Positions 40,168-51,300 of a DNA stretch of 64,000 bases are shown piece by piece (position 1 is the first letter of the stretch; each line of letters starts with the position of its first letter). The translations under genes were made by a program, and so were the position numbers. The notes beneath the pieces were generated by a model. It was given only the letters and a program-made list of their open reading frames with translations. It did not search any database and was not told the origin of the DNA. Source of the stretch: RGIG9608 sp045602425 (lineage in GTDB: Bacteria; Bacteroidota; Bacteroidia; Bacteroidales; Paludibacteraceae); the NCBI GenBank assembly GCA_045602425.1, contig JAZSBO010000024.1, positions 62,001-126,000 on the forward strand. The letters run 5' to 3'.

Positions 40168-43107
40168 ATGAAAAAGCATATAACAATATTATTATCAATA
40201 GTTTTCACAACTATGGTATCTGCACAAAATGCAGTAGATACGAATCTTGACACAAAAATCCAGCAACTTACAACAGAGATTACCACAGATATAATTTCGG
40301 GTGTATATACAACAGCCGATACGCAAACAAAAGTGGAAGATGAAACAGAATTAATCTCTGATTTACAAACAGAAATGCAAGATGAAGTTACGGCGGCTGT
40401 AGCCGATATGAATTTCGTAGATGCCGAAGGAGAGACTCAATATATTTCTCCCGTTTTAGTATCGAGAGGCGATGTTTTTTCTTCTACTGCAAGTTATTCT
40501 TTCAGTCCTGTTCGTTTTCGTTTGAGAGGCTATAGTAACTATATGCCTTACGAATCGACCTATATAAATGGCATCAATTTCAACGAGCAAGAACGTGGCA
40601 GATTCAACTACTCTTCTATAGGAGGGTTAAACGATGCTTCACGCAACAAAGAGTCGGTAAATGCTTTGGAAAGTGCGTACTACTCGTTTGGTAACATCGG
40701 GACTACAACCAACATCAATATGCGTGCTTCGCAATATGCTGCTGGCACAAAAGTTGGTTTGGCAGGCACAAATCGTTCTTATTGGTTGAGAGCAATGGCA
40801 ACACATGCTACAGGCATTATGGATAACGGTTGGGCTTTTGCAGCTTCGGCTGCTTATCGTTGGGCACACGAAGGACGCAACGAAGGTACATTTTACAACT
40901 CAGGGGCATATTTTTTCAGTGCTGAAAAGTTTTTTGACGAACATCACAGCATCAACATTGTTACCTACGGAGCTCCTACCGAACGTGCTAACTCTTCGGC
41001 TCTAACACAAGAAACTGTAGATTTGACATCTATTTATTACAATCCCTATTGGGGTTGGCAAGATGGCAAAAAACGCAATTCGCGTATTGTGTATAGTTTC
41101 GATCCAACACTGATTCTAAATCACGATTGGAAAATAGACGAAAACCAAAACCTAAAAACAGGCGTAGCGGCTCACTATAGTATGTATAGCAATTCTGCTT
41201 TGACATTTTACAACACGCCTGACCCTCGTCCCGATTATTATCGAAATCTACCAAGTTATTATTTAGGAGGATGGAGTTTAAATAAAGATGATGGCAATTT
41301 CTATCCAAGTCGCGAAGAGACAAATCTTGACATGTACAACGCAATGACCGATGCTTGGAGAAATGGTTATGGCGAAAAAGGAAACACGGTTACACAAATG
41401 AATTGGGATATGTTTTATGATGCAAATGCTCGCAACAACATCAACAATCCGAACGGGAATGCAAAATATATGCTCGAACGCCGACACAACAATTCGCTTG
41501 AAGTCGCTCTAAACTCTACTTACGACAATCAAATAAACGAATACCTAAAAGTAATTGCTGGACTCGAAGCTAAATACACCAAAGGCATTCACTACAAAAC
41601 CGTTGACGACCTTTTAGGTGCTAATCAATGGATCGATATCGACCCATTCTCTGATCGTGATATTGCTGATTTAGCGGAAAATGTTTCGATGACACAAACC
41701 GAAATTGCCGATGTAAGGCAAAACGACAAGAACAATCCCGACAAAGCTGTAAAAGAAGGTGATGTGTTTGGTTACAAATACGACATCAACGTCTACAAAG
41801 CAGCTCTATTTGCTGCTAACGAATGGGATTTTAACCACTTAAAATTCTCATACGCATTGCGTTTGACTTATAGTTCGTTCAACCGATATGGATATATGGA
41901 AAATGGTCGTGCCGTTTATTTAAGCAAAGTTTTAAATGAAAAAGTTATTTCTGCAGGACAAGGCAAAACACATCACTTTATCGACCCTGCATTTAAACTA
42001 AAACTTGATTACAGCTTCGATGCTCGCAACAAACTTACAGCAAACTTTGCAGCCGAAACACGAGCTCCGTTGCCAAACAATTATTACATATCTTCACGCA
42101 TCTACGATCGTGCCATCAGCGATTTAAAAATAAACGGGCTAACTATGTTTGATCGATATAAAGAATTCCCGTTAAAGAAAACCTATATATTTAGCGAGAA
42201 AATTTTAGCCTACGACTTATCGTATACAGCAAGTTTCCCATTCATTAAAGCACGTGTTTCGTTCTTCGGAACTCATTCGTACGATGGCATTGAGCGTATA
42301 GGTTATTACAACGACGAATATCGTACATTTATCAACCATACGATGTTCGATGTAGATAAAATGTATTTAGGTGTTGAAGCTGGTGCTTCGTTCAAACTCG
42401 ATCCAAGTTTTACACTATCTACTGTTTTGAGTTATACACATTCGGAATATACCGATCATGCAATTGGCGTAGAAACTGCCGAAAACGGCATGAAAATAGA
42501 TGGCGAACACGAACTTTCGGACCGCATTTATCTTGCAAAATGGACAGACAAAAACGGAAAAGAATACGACGCTATAAAAGCAGCTTCGGGACCTCAACTC
42601 GCAGCTAACATCAAACTAAACTATTTCCACCCCGATATGTGGTTTGCCGAATTGGGTGTCAGCTTTTTTGCTTACAACTACTTAGGTATAGCTCCTTCGC
42701 GTTTTTCGCAAGGCATTCTTACAGGAAAACGTGCCGATGGATCTTCTGTAAACAATTGGTATGGAAGAGAGTGTAGCGAAGCTGAAAAATACGCAAAAAT
42801 AGAAGCTCTTGGTACACAAGAATCGTTGTTCGAAAATGCAAAATGGTATAATCACTTTTTGGTTGATGCATCGGTAGGGAAACTCATTTACCTTAAAGGC
42901 GGTAAATCTATCAATATCAACTTGAGTTTGAGCAACATTACCAACAACACAGGTTTGAAAACTGGCGGTTGGCAACAAGCTCGTATCCCTACTATAAACT
43001 ATCAAAATACGACTTATAAGGTGTCTAATCAAGTAGATAAATATCCTTCGAAATTCTATTATGCTTGGGGATTCAACTTCTTCTTAAACATTGGATTCAA
43101 ATTTTAA
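40168..43107 (+). CDS. TonB-dependent-receptor-like outer-membrane barrel protein
   Basis: 979 aa with a signal peptide (1-19, ending VSAQ). After an acidic helical segment (about 24-95), SPVLVSRGDVFSSTASYSFS and the NYSSIGGLNDASRNKE region look like a reduced plug; from about residue 170 the sequence is an alternating beta-barrel ending in FFLNIGFKF, the terminal Phe expected of an outer-membrane barrel. I see no carboxypeptidase-like or SusC-type N-terminal extension. It heads a three-gene unit with a DUF5689 and an OB-fold lipoprotein; this trio recurs in Bacteroidales. Likely an outer-membrane transporter; substrate unknown. Confidence 0.75.
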   Translation: MKKHITILLSIVFTTMVSAQNAVDTNLDTKIQQLTTEITTDIISGVYTTADTQTKVEDETELISDLQTEMQDEVTAAVADMNFVDAEGETQYISPVLVSRGDVFSSTASYSFSPVRFRLRGYSNYMPYESTYINGINFNEQERGRFNYSSIGGLNDASRNKESVNALESAYYSFGNIGTTTNINMRASQYAAGTKVGLAGTNRSYWLRAMATHATGIMDNGWAFAASAAYRWAHEGRNEGTFYNSGAYFFSAEKFFDEHHSINIVTYGAPTERANSSALTQETVDLTSIYYNPYWGWQDGKKRNSRIVYSFDPTLILNHDWKIDENQNLKTGVAAHYSMYSNSALTFYNTPDPRPDYYRNLPSYYLGGWSLNKDDGNFYPSREETNLDMYNAMTDAWRNGYGEKGNTVTQMNWDMFYDANARNNINNPNGNAKYMLERRHNNSLEVALNSTYDNQINEYLKVIAGLEAKYTKGIHYKTVDDLLGANQWIDIDPFSDRDIADLAENVSMTQTEIADVRQNDKNNPDKAVKEGDVFGYKYDINVYKAALFAANEWDFNHLKFSYALRLTYSSFNRYGYMENGRAVYLSKVLNEKVISAGQGKTHHFIDPAFKLKLDYSFDARNKLTANFAAETRAPLPNNYYISSRIYDRAISDLKINGLTMFDRYKEFPLKKTYIFSEKILAYDLSYTASFPFIKARVSFFGTHSYDGIERIGYYNDEYRTFINHTMFDVDKMYLGVEAGASFKLDPSFTLSTVLSYTHSEYTDHAIGVETAENGMKIDGEHELSDRIYLAKWTDKNGKEYDAIKAASGPQLAANIKLNYFHPDMWFAELGVSFFAYNYLGIAPSRFSQGILTGKRADGSSVNNWYGRECSEAEKYAKIEALGTQESLFENAKWYNHFLVDASVGKLIYLKGGKSININLSLSNITNNTGLKTGGWQQARIPTINYQNTTYKVSNQVDKYPSKFYYAWGFNFFLNIGFKF

Positions 43108-43125
43108 CAACTAAAAATGCAACTT

Positions 43126-44220
43126 ATGAAATCACTTAAATATATTTCTACCATTCTATTTTGTGCTATTGTTGCAACGGCTTGCCACAACTACGACGAA
43201 CCAGAATCGCACGCATACGTAGATCCTAATTCGCCAGAGGCATGGAAAGCTACACATACCATTCACGAGTTTTTAGAAAAATACCTCACCAAATTGGGTA
43301 ATGAAGACAAATACCCACCTCGTGCTCGTTCGCATAAAAGCAACGATGCCACGAAAGAAAATCTTGGACTATTCAGTGTTGACGATATCCCAGCCGATAC
43401 GGTTGTAGGCGATGTGATTATTGTAGGACGTATTGCATCGTCAGACGTGGCAGGAAACATCTACAAAACACTCTACATTCAAGACATTACCGACCCGAAA
43501 CAGGGATTGAAAATATCGGTTGATGCAGGTAGCTTGTCAGGTATGTTGCCAATGGGACAAGTAATTGCTATAAAATGCAACGGATTGGCAATAGGCAAAT
43601 ATGCTAATATGGCACAATTAGGTATTCCCTACTTCAACAATGCTAAAGAAGGACTCGACAACGCAGGTAAAAAAGGTTGGGAAATTGGGCGAATTCCGTT
43701 ACCCATATTTATGGAACACATTCAAATAATAGGAATGCCCGAAATAGAAAAAATAGACACTACTGTGATAACTATCGACGATCTCCCAAGCAATACGGCC
43801 GACTATATGACCGTTGCAAAATGGGCAGGACGACTCGTTCGCATCGAAAATGTTTATTTTACACGACAAGAATTTGACTACGGGAAACCTGTCGATTTAG
43901 AAGGCGATGACCTGATTTTTGCTCCTTCTACCAACGGCATTGGTTATCCTCAATCGCGTATTTTTGCTTTGGCTAGCGACCCTACAAAATACTCCGCTAT
44001 TGGCACAAGCGAATATGCAAAATTTGCTTATGCTGCGTTGCCAACATCTGACTATGTAGGTTCGATTACAGGATTTATCTCTTATTATTGGGACAAAGGT
44101 GGCAGTTCGCCCGATGGCGACGAATGGACACTCGTGCTACGATCGCTCGACGATGTAAAACTAAAAAACAGCGAAGGAGTGGTTTGGCGTGCCGATGAAA
44201 TTTATTATCCGAAATATTAA
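43126..44220 (+). CDS. DUF5689-type lipoprotein
   Basis: 364 aa from the ATG at 43126 (an ATG at 43117 is also possible). Signal peptide with lipobox ATACH (Cys19-20). The mature part has the DUF5689 pattern of an OB-like fold: DVIIVGRIASSDVAGNIYKT followed by LYIQDITDPKQGLKISVD and later WAGRLVRIENV. Begins 18 bases after the receptor stop and is probably its surface-exposed partner lipoprotein, by analogy with SusD-type pairs but without sequence similarity to SusD. Confidence 0.75.
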   Translation: MKSLKYISTILFCAIVATACHNYDEPESHAYVDPNSPEAWKATHTIHEFLEKYLTKLGNEDKYPPRARSHKSNDATKENLGLFSVDDIPADTVVGDVIIVGRIASSDVAGNIYKTLYIQDITDPKQGLKISVDAGSLSGMLPMGQVIAIKCNGLAIGKYANMAQLGIPYFNNAKEGLDNAGKKGWEIGRIPLPIFMEHIQIIGMPEIEKIDTTVITIDDLPSNTADYMTVAKWAGRLVRIENVYFTRQEFDYGKPVDLEGDDLIFAPSTNGIGYPQSRIFALASDPTKYSAIGTSEYAKFAYAALPTSDYVGSITGFISYYWDKGGSSPDGDEWTLVLRSLDDVKLKNSEGVVWRADEIYYPKY

Positions 44221-44267
44221 TTTTTTTATTAACTAACTTTATTCATTAACAACTTAAATTTATTTTT

Positions 44268-45710
44268 ATGAAAGTATCAAAATTTTTAGTGAGCTCGCTT
44301 TTCTTTGCGGCTTTGACAATCGGTTTTGTTTCTTGTAAAGACAAAGACGAAAATCCTGACGATCCATTTGGTGGTGGTGGTAACAACACTGATCAAACTG
44401 ATGACACCACAAGTTCTGCTAAGGGAACTGGCACTGAAGCCGATCCTTACAACGTTCAATATCTTTTGGATTTGAAAACTAACGGCGAATTAGCAGACAA
44501 AGGTGCTGGCACAGAAAAAGCATGGGTAGAAGGTTACATCGTAGGTAGCTACGTGTTCGACAACGATCCTAAATTCGTTATCGGTGCTGACCCAACAGTT
44601 AAAGACAACGTTTTGATTGCAGACGACGCTAACTCTACTGACACCTACGCTGTTTCTGCTTTGAAATTAGGCAACTTCAAAACTTTAGTAAACCTTAAAG
44701 ATATTCCTGCTAATTTGAAGAAAAAAATCAAAGTTTATGGTGTTGTTGAAAAATACTGCGGCGTACCGGGTGTTGTAGATCTTGAAAAAGTTGTTATCGA
44801 TGGCACAGAAGTAGAACTTCCTGGCGTTACCGACGTAGAAGTGAACGACAACATGAAACCATCGGAAGCTCACGCTGCTGCTGCACAATTACAATCGGGT
44901 GCTGTTTCAAGCAACATGGCTGGTGTTATTGGTTATGTTAGTAAAATAGCTACAGCATATAGCTCTCAATATGATAATATTACTATCTATATGTCAGACA
45001 ACCAAGACACACAAGAAACGTTCTATGTATTTCGTATGGCAGGAGGAGAAACTTTACAAGTAGGTGACAAAATTAAAGTTACTGGTAACTTGAAGAACCA
45101 CAATGGAACATCTCCTCAAATGAACCAAGGTGCTACTTACGAATTACTTGAAGCTGTAGGCGGCGGTTCAGGTTCTGAAGGCGAAGGCGAAGGTGAAGGT
45201 GAAGGCTCTGGATCTGAAGGTGGCGAAGCAGTAGGAACTACTATGGGAGGTATTACTAATAGCGAAATAGTTGCTTCACAATCTCAATCAGGAACAACTC
45301 AAGGTGCATATATCGCTATGACTTATAGCAGTGCTTCAGGAGATTGGACTGCAAATGCTAGTGGAAATAGTGGAAATACTTATATTCAAATACGTAATAA
45401 AAATGCATCTTATATCAAAAGCCCTACATTTAGCAAAAATGTTTCAAAAGTAGTTATCAATTTTAGTTCTAATACTACTGCAAATCGTACAGTATATGCA
45501 ATTCCTTCAGCTAACGTAGCTTCACTACCAGCTGCTGCAACTTATACTGATAGCGAATATGCAACAAACTATGGTAGCACTAATGCTACAGCAGGAGGTG
45601 GTGCAGAATCTTTAACTATAAATTTCACAGGCGAAACAAAAGATTTTGCTCTTATAGCAAAAGGTGGTGCTATATATATCGATTCAATTGAAGTTTATTC
45701 AGCTGAATAA
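44268..45710 (+). CDS. OB-fold (DUF6359-like) lipoprotein with Gly/Ser/Glu linker
   Basis: 480 aa; lipobox FVSCK (Cys23). Two OB-type domains (AWVEGYIVGSYVFDN, and GVIGYVSKIATAYS... with VGDKIKVTGNLKNHNG) are followed by a low-complexity linker of alternating Gly, Ser and Glu (about 304-325) and a C-terminal beta-sandwich (about 330-480, IQIRNKNASYIKSPTFSKNV). It starts 48 bases after the DUF5689 gene with an A/T-rich spacer, which may hold its own promoter. Codon use is biased toward frequent codons, suggesting high expression. Function unknown; likely displayed on the cell surface. Confidence 0.75.
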   Translation: MKVSKFLVSSLFFAALTIGFVSCKDKDENPDDPFGGGGNNTDQTDDTTSSAKGTGTEADPYNVQYLLDLKTNGELADKGAGTEKAWVEGYIVGSYVFDNDPKFVIGADPTVKDNVLIADDANSTDTYAVSALKLGNFKTLVNLKDIPANLKKKIKVYGVVEKYCGVPGVVDLEKVVIDGTEVELPGVTDVEVNDNMKPSEAHAAAAQLQSGAVSSNMAGVIGYVSKIATAYSSQYDNITIYMSDNQDTQETFYVFRMAGGETLQVGDKIKVTGNLKNHNGTSPQMNQGATYELLEAVGGGSGSEGEGEGEGEGSGSEGGEAVGTTMGGITNSEIVASQSQSGTTQGAYIAMTYSSASGDWTANASGNSGNTYIQIRNKNASYIKSPTFSKNVSKVVINFSSNTTANRTVYAIPSANVASLPAAATYTDSEYATNYGSTNATAGGGAESLTINFTGETKDFALIAKGGAIYIDSIEVYSAE

Positions 45711-45730
45711 GCAACACAATACATACATCT

Positions 45731-45766
45731 AAAAAATCCCGAATCAAAAGATTCGGGATTTTTTTT
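45731..45766. terminator. Bidirectional terminator OB-fold lipoprotein / nfo
   Basis: Stem aaaaaatcccgaatc with gattcgggattttttt around a four-base loop, T runs on both strands, between convergent genes. Confidence 0.88.
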
Positions 45767-45780
45767 ATTGCTTAATCTTT

Positions 45781-46623
45781 TCAGTCTGTCAGCGATTTCA
45801 GATAGGCAATCTCTTCTGCCCAGCGGGTTTCGTCAGGCGTTTCGAGAATAATAGGCATTTCGTCGAATCTTGAATCAGCCATCAAGAGCGAAAACATATC
45901 GCCAGCCAAAAGTCCCAGACCGATACTTTCGTGTCTATCCACACGCGAGGCAAGTGGCTTCTTAGTATCATTCAAGTGTATACCTCGCAAATAATCAAAC
46001 CCGATGATAGCATCGAACTGCTCAAAAGTAGCAAGAAACGATTCACGCGTAGCAATATCATAACCAGCGGAATACGTATGGCACGTATCAATACAAACGC
46101 CCACACGCGATTTATCTTCTACGTGGTCGATAATATAACGTATCTGTTCAAACTTATTACCAAGATTTGAACCTTGTCCAGCAGTGTTTTCGATAACTGC
46201 TGTAACGCCCTGCGTTTTGTCTAAAGCTATATTTATCGATTCGGCAATGCGTTGCAAACACTCCTCTTCCGATATTTTATTCAGATGACTTCCGGGGTGA
46301 AAATTCAAACGATCCAAACCCAATTGTTCGCAACGCTTCATCTCGTCGAGAAAAGCTGTACGCGACTTTTCCAACCCCTCGCTATCAGGCGAACCAAGAT
46401 TTATCAAATAACTATCATGTGGCAATATTTGCATTGGCGTATACCCAAACTCCACACAACGCTCTTTGAACAAGGCAATAGAACGCTCCGAAAGCGGCGG
46501 AGCCACCCATTGACGTTGATTTTTTGTAAACAAGGCAAACGCTGTTGCTCCAATAGCCTTTGCATTCAAAGGAGCATTTTCTACTCCACCCGATGCACTT
46601 ACGTGTGCTCCAATGTATTTCAT
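45781..46623 (-). CDS. nfo: Endonuclease IV (AP endonuclease)
   Basis: Cleaves 5' of abasic sites in base-excision repair. 280 aa TIM barrel with the family's zinc motifs: IGAHVSASGG at the N-terminus, NFHPGSHL, VIENTAGQGSNLG, GVCIDTCHTYSAGYD, HLNDTK with DRHESIGLG, and ILETPD at the C-terminus. Last gene of the rex-FAH-porU-porV-ispF-nfo unit; begins seven bases after ispF ends. Confidence 0.96.
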   Translation of the reverse strand: MKYIGAHVSASGGVENAPLNAKAIGATAFALFTKNQRQWVAPPLSERSIALFKERCVEFGYTPMQILPHDSYLINLGSPDSEGLEKSRTAFLDEMKRCEQLGLDRLNFHPGSHLNKISEEECLQRIAESINIALDKTQGVTAVIENTAGQGSNLGNKFEQIRYIIDHVEDKSRVGVCIDTCHTYSAGYDIATRESFLATFEQFDAIIGFDYLRGIHLNDTKKPLASRVDRHESIGLGLLAGDMFSLLMADSRFDEMPIILETPDETRWAEEIAYLKSLTD

Positions 46624-46629
46624 ATTAAA

Positions 46630-47109
46630 TTAGATTTTTTCAATTAACGCAACTGCATACGCAGCAATTCCCTCTTCATGCCCTACGAAACCGAGTTTTT
46701 CGGTAGTGGTTGCTTTTATAGAAACATCCGAAATCTCAACACTAAGTATTCGTGCCAAGCATTCACGCATCGGCTCTATATAGTCTTTTAACTTTGGTCG
46801 TTCGGCACAAATCGTACAATCAACATTTCCTACCGAGAAACCATTATCAGCCAAAAGTTGTACAGTTTTCTGTAACAAAATTTTACTATCGATATTCTTA
46901 AAATCGTTGCTATTGTCGGGGAAATGATAGCCAATATCGCGTAGCGAAGCCGCCCCCAACAACGCATCGCAAACGGCATGTATCAGCACATCGGCATCCG
47001 AATGTCCGAGCAACCCGTGCGAATGCTCCACCTTTATACCACCTAAAAAAAGTGCACGACCCTCAACAAGTCGATGCACATCATATCCAAAACCAACCTT
47101 GATTCTCAT
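46630..47109 (-). CDS. ispF: 2-C-methyl-D-erythritol 2,4-cyclodiphosphate synthase
   Basis: Methylerythritol phosphate pathway for isoprenoids. 159 aa, full length: GFGYDVHRLVEGRALFLGG (metal ligands Asp10, His12), HSDADVLIHAVCDALLGAA, DIGYHFPDN and KATTTEKLGFVGHEEGIAA are all present. Starts directly at the stop of porV (adjacent bases). Confidence 0.97.
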   Translation of the reverse strand: MRIKVGFGYDVHRLVEGRALFLGGIKVEHSHGLLGHSDADVLIHAVCDALLGAASLRDIGYHFPDNSNDFKNIDSKILLQKTVQLLADNGFSVGNVDCTICAERPKLKDYIEPMRECLARILSVEISDVSIKATTTEKLGFVGHEEGIAAYAVALIEKI

Positions 47110-48318
47110 TTATTTATCTTTATTTCCCAAATCGACTAAATCTTTCAAACCATCGACGTCGAACGAAAGCGAAAAACGCAATGTCTGATCGAGCGGAGTT
47201 GTTTGTTTCAATGCCAACACATAACCTACGTCTAATTGGAAAGCCGTCAGTTTAAAACCAGCACCAAAAGTAAAGAACTTACGGTTGCCTTTCCATTTCG
47301 ATTCATTAGAATAACCAAAACGACCAAAAAACTGATTGTTGTACGAATATTCTAAACCTGCCGACCAATTTACCTCACGCAATTCGTCCATAAACGCCTC
47401 TTTTCGCGTATAAGCAGGATTGTCATAAGCATCAGCAAATGAATAGAAAATAGCCGCTATTGACGACATTTTATCATACTTCTCTTTTGCTGCAATATAC
47501 GCCTCACCAGTTGCCCCACCTTCGTAGTTTTTCGACTGCGGATAAGCAGGTACAAGCGTTTTATTTATATCGAAATTTATCGAAAGTTTGTTGTAAGCAT
47601 CAAATGGGATAGCGTATGAAACACCTAATCGCAAATTTGCAGGCAAGAAAATCTCCGTATTGCGTTTGTCGTACGATATTTTTGTAGAAATATTCGATAG
47701 ATTCAAACCTATGCCTAACATAGAAACTCCAGTATTCAAAGAAATAGGAATACCACTATACATAGCAATATCGGCACCGAAAGCATGTCCGGGTGAATAA
47801 TTTTCGTCTTTCACTCCAAGACCAGAATAAATATAACGCATAGCTACCGCCATCGAAAAATATTTCGACAACTGACGCGAATATGCTACATCGAGCGAAA
47901 ATTCGTTTGGTTTGCCCGTACCCATCGGATTCCCTTCGTTGTCAGTCAAAGCAATTGAACCTAACGAAAAATAACGCAACGACATACTCACCGCTTGTAA
48001 ATCGCCAATTTTGTAATAACCTGCAAGATAAGCCAAGTCTATATCTTTTACAATTTTACGCAACCAAGGAGTATATGAGAGCGAAACACCAGCTACACTC
48101 TTTATATTTGCATACTTGGCAGGGTTCCAATATTGAGAATTAATATCGGGCTCCGTAGCCGCACCAACATCGCCCATACCACCAGCACGAGCATCGGGAG
48201 CAATCGTCAAAGACGGGACTCCTGAAGTTACAGGATTATAAAAGTTTTTAGGATTTTCTTCTGCCATAGTAGTTACACTCGCAGTGAATATCAATACTAT
48301 TATCAGTAATTTTTTCAT
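47110..48318 (-). CDS. porV: Type IX secretion outer-membrane protein PorV
   Basis: About 402 aa from the ATG at 48318 (an ATG at 48324 is also possible). Signal peptide (ending TTMAEE), then the PorV pattern SLTIAPDARAGGMGDVGAAT and DINSQYWNPAKYA, a FadL-like barrel. PorV binds T9SS cargo at the outer membrane and delivers it to the PorU sortase. The gene follows porU by 48 bases, the usual arrangement in Bacteroidetes, and its product handles proteins such as that of the 7433 gene. Confidence 0.93.
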   Translation of the reverse strand: MKKLLIIVLIFTASVTTMAEENPKNFYNPVTSGVPSLTIAPDARAGGMGDVGAATEPDINSQYWNPAKYANIKSVAGVSLSYTPWLRKIVKDIDLAYLAGYYKIGDLQAVSMSLRYFSLGSIALTDNEGNPMGTGKPNEFSLDVAYSRQLSKYFSMAVAMRYIYSGLGVKDENYSPGHAFGADIAMYSGIPISLNTGVSMLGIGLNLSNISTKISYDKRNTEIFLPANLRLGVSYAIPFDAYNKLSINFDINKTLVPAYPQSKNYEGGATGEAYIAAKEKYDKMSSIAAIFYSFADAYDNPAYTRKEAFMDELREVNWSAGLEYSYNNQFFGRFGYSNESKWKGNRKFFTFGAGFKLTAFQLDVGYVLALKQTTPLDQTLRFSLSFDVDGLKDLVDLGNKDK

Positions 48319-48366
48319 AGTCATCTTTTTGTTTTACATTAAAATTATAACGTTTTACTTTTTATT

Positions 48367-51300
48367 TTATTGTCCATTTACAATTATTTTAACAGTGTTA
48401 GCCGCTTTCTGCCCATCAACTGTTCCCACAAGCATACGCATCAAATAAATGCCTGCTCGCACACGATTGCCGTTGTCATCTTTCAGATTCCAAACAATAG
48501 GTTCTGTACGAACATTTTGCGAAGGTACACTTTTTGTCGAAGTCCACAGCAATTTTCCATTCAAATCATAGATATTTGCCGTAAGTTCCAACAACTCGTC
48601 AGGGCGATTGTGTTCATAAACAAAGTGAACAATGTCCGTTGTAGGGTTCGGATAGCAAGTCAAGCTATAAACATAGGGTTGATATCCTTTTTGCACTTCG
48701 AAACCAATGGTTACAGTCGTAGAGTTGTTTTGCAAATCCCACACTCGAAAAAACAGAGAGTATCGACCATCTTGCATTTCAGGCATTTTGTATTTAATAA
48801 TGCCTCGTTTGTAAGTTCCTAATTCAGCTTCGTAATAATCATTCAAAATTGTTTCTTGCTCCGTATCAGAATTTAATCGGTAAATAATATCATGCCCAAT
48901 GCCACTCCCCGTAGCATTGATACCGCTTTCGTCTTCTACATTCGCTACAAACAAAGGCGTTTCGTTGACAATATCGCCCGAGCGAAAATCGGGAGTATTC
49001 AAAAAGATATTTACTTTAGGTCCTTCACTTTCTAATAAATAGTCGGCAGACTCTCCTCCTATAATAAATTGAGTTGTAGAACCATTTGCATCATAACCAT
49101 TTACTTCATCGGCAGCATAATATACAATTCGCCCCGATCCATAAGTGTATTTTATATCTTTCGGAACACGAAAAACCAACTCAAAACGTCCATCAACTAC
49201 TGCGGTTTTTCCCATAAAAATTACATTCGGACGATCTTTATAAACAAATGGCACAGAACCATTGTCGTTTGCAAGCGTTGCAAGCGTTTCTTCTTTATCC
49301 ATTATCGAAACGTGAACATAGCCATTGAAATCCGACACAACCGCTCCACTTCCATCGTCAACACGTCCCGTAATCACTACTTCGCCAAGAGCATTCAGTG
49401 TATCGGTTTCTGACAAAGTACGCCCATTGATAGTTTCTGTTACCACCGAAAATTGGTCAGGATAATTCAACTTCAAAGCAGGATCACCAAGCAAAGTAAA
49501 GGTCAGTTTGTTCACCGTTTTATCGGTTTGATTTTTTGCCCTACGAACAATGTCGCCCAAACGCAAATGTTCACCATTTTCTTTTTTAAAGAAGTTAGCT
49601 GCTAAGTTTTTATTCAAACGATAATTCAAATTTGAATAAACCGTACGCGATGCCGAAAACACTGCGACAGCACCTCCATTTGGTTGCAAAAGCAATGCTT
49701 CGGCTCCTGACATTTTGGCCACATCCCAATGTCCGAAATTACACGTTGCCGCTACCCAAAAACCCAACGCTTTATTGTACATCGACTGAATATCCTGCAA
49801 ACTAAGAATCGCTTCGTTACTCCAATTGACAGCTCCACCATGCCCTGTATAATTAAACATCAAAGCTCCTGTTTTTACCAAATTCTGAAACACCTCATTT
49901 GCCAATGGATATGCCTCACCACTCGCCGATGTTTCTTGCTTGTAAGCATCTAAATAGATTTTTTTCAATAAATAATTCGTGTCATTTTGCTGAAATTTAC
50001 ATGATACGCTATCGGCTTCAGACACATGCGAATTGGAATCTCCATCATCAGCTAAAAAACAAAGTTTTGTTTTCCATTGCCCCTTATGCGTATCGTTCAT
50101 ATAAGCAATTGTTTTATCAACCACAGTAGTTGCTTCCGCCTTTGTTTTAACGGGGAAACGTCCCACAGAAATATCCATTTGTTCAACTAAGACATTTCTT
50201 CCTTCAGAATTATCCATCAATCCAAAATAATCGTCAGTTACATACGATTGCATTTCATAAATCGAGTTTTGCGACTGATAAGTCAACAATCGATGCGTTT
50301 CTTCAACATTATCTTCGATACCTCTATTATCTAAATGTCCATCACCCATCAATAACAAATAAAGCATATGTTGTTTGGGATTTTTCAATCGATCGTAAAA
50401 CATCTTCATCAAACGACGATATGCCGTTGCATCAGGATTTCCTGATGAAAATTCGTTATAAACTTGCTCTACAGAGACCACATGTACTTGTAAACCAGAT
50501 TTTTGCCAATGAGCTTCTGCTAAGCGTTCAGCTTCTTCTAAAAAGTCAGGATGCGAGATAATGACCATATCGCACATAGGCAATCCATGCAAATCTTGAT
50601 TATCGATTTTACCAACAATTTCTGGAGACGGGAATTCTGCATTTGTTTTTACAGCAACAAACTCTTGTAAAGGATAAGCTTTTTTTACAAAAGTCACCAA
50701 ATTACCCTCTTGTATTGTAGAAACTCTATACACACTATCGTGAGTTGTAACATTCCAAATTTCAACACCCGACAGTGCATTCTCTAACTGATATTTATTA
50801 CTCCAAGCAGGATAATATTTATTTGTATTGTCAATATTTCGGAAGCTCATTGCATTACCTGTCATCTTCAAAGCACGTGAGACATTCAACTCATAGTAAT
50901 TCAAATAGGCTACTGAAGCATTCTGTGGATTCAAATATTCTAAATCAAATTTCAGTTGGTTATTCGAAGTATTGTAAAATGAGATCAAAGTATCTTTCCC
51001 CTCCGCTACATTGTACGACGACAAAACAGGAGCAACTTTCGTAAAGGCGACATCCGTATTATTTACTTTTACCGAAAATCGGCTTTGAGAGGCAGAATTT
51101 GCTACGAGACTCAAATTAATCGTTGATTTCTTATCTAATAGAATATTCGAGAACGTATGATTAAACGAGAGTCGATTGTTTTCTGCATTCAACTTCTCTC
51201 CATAAAACTCACGCCCTGAATTCAATAACGAGAGTTCGTCTAATTCATGCACATACACATCTGTAAACGAATTTACAATATATGTCGGAGTTAAAGATTC

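Noticed and set aside
45176..45245. CRISPR or tandem repeat at the Gly/Ser/Glu coding stretch
   Set aside because: It is an in-frame low-complexity linker of the lipoprotein, with no spacer-repeat organisation.
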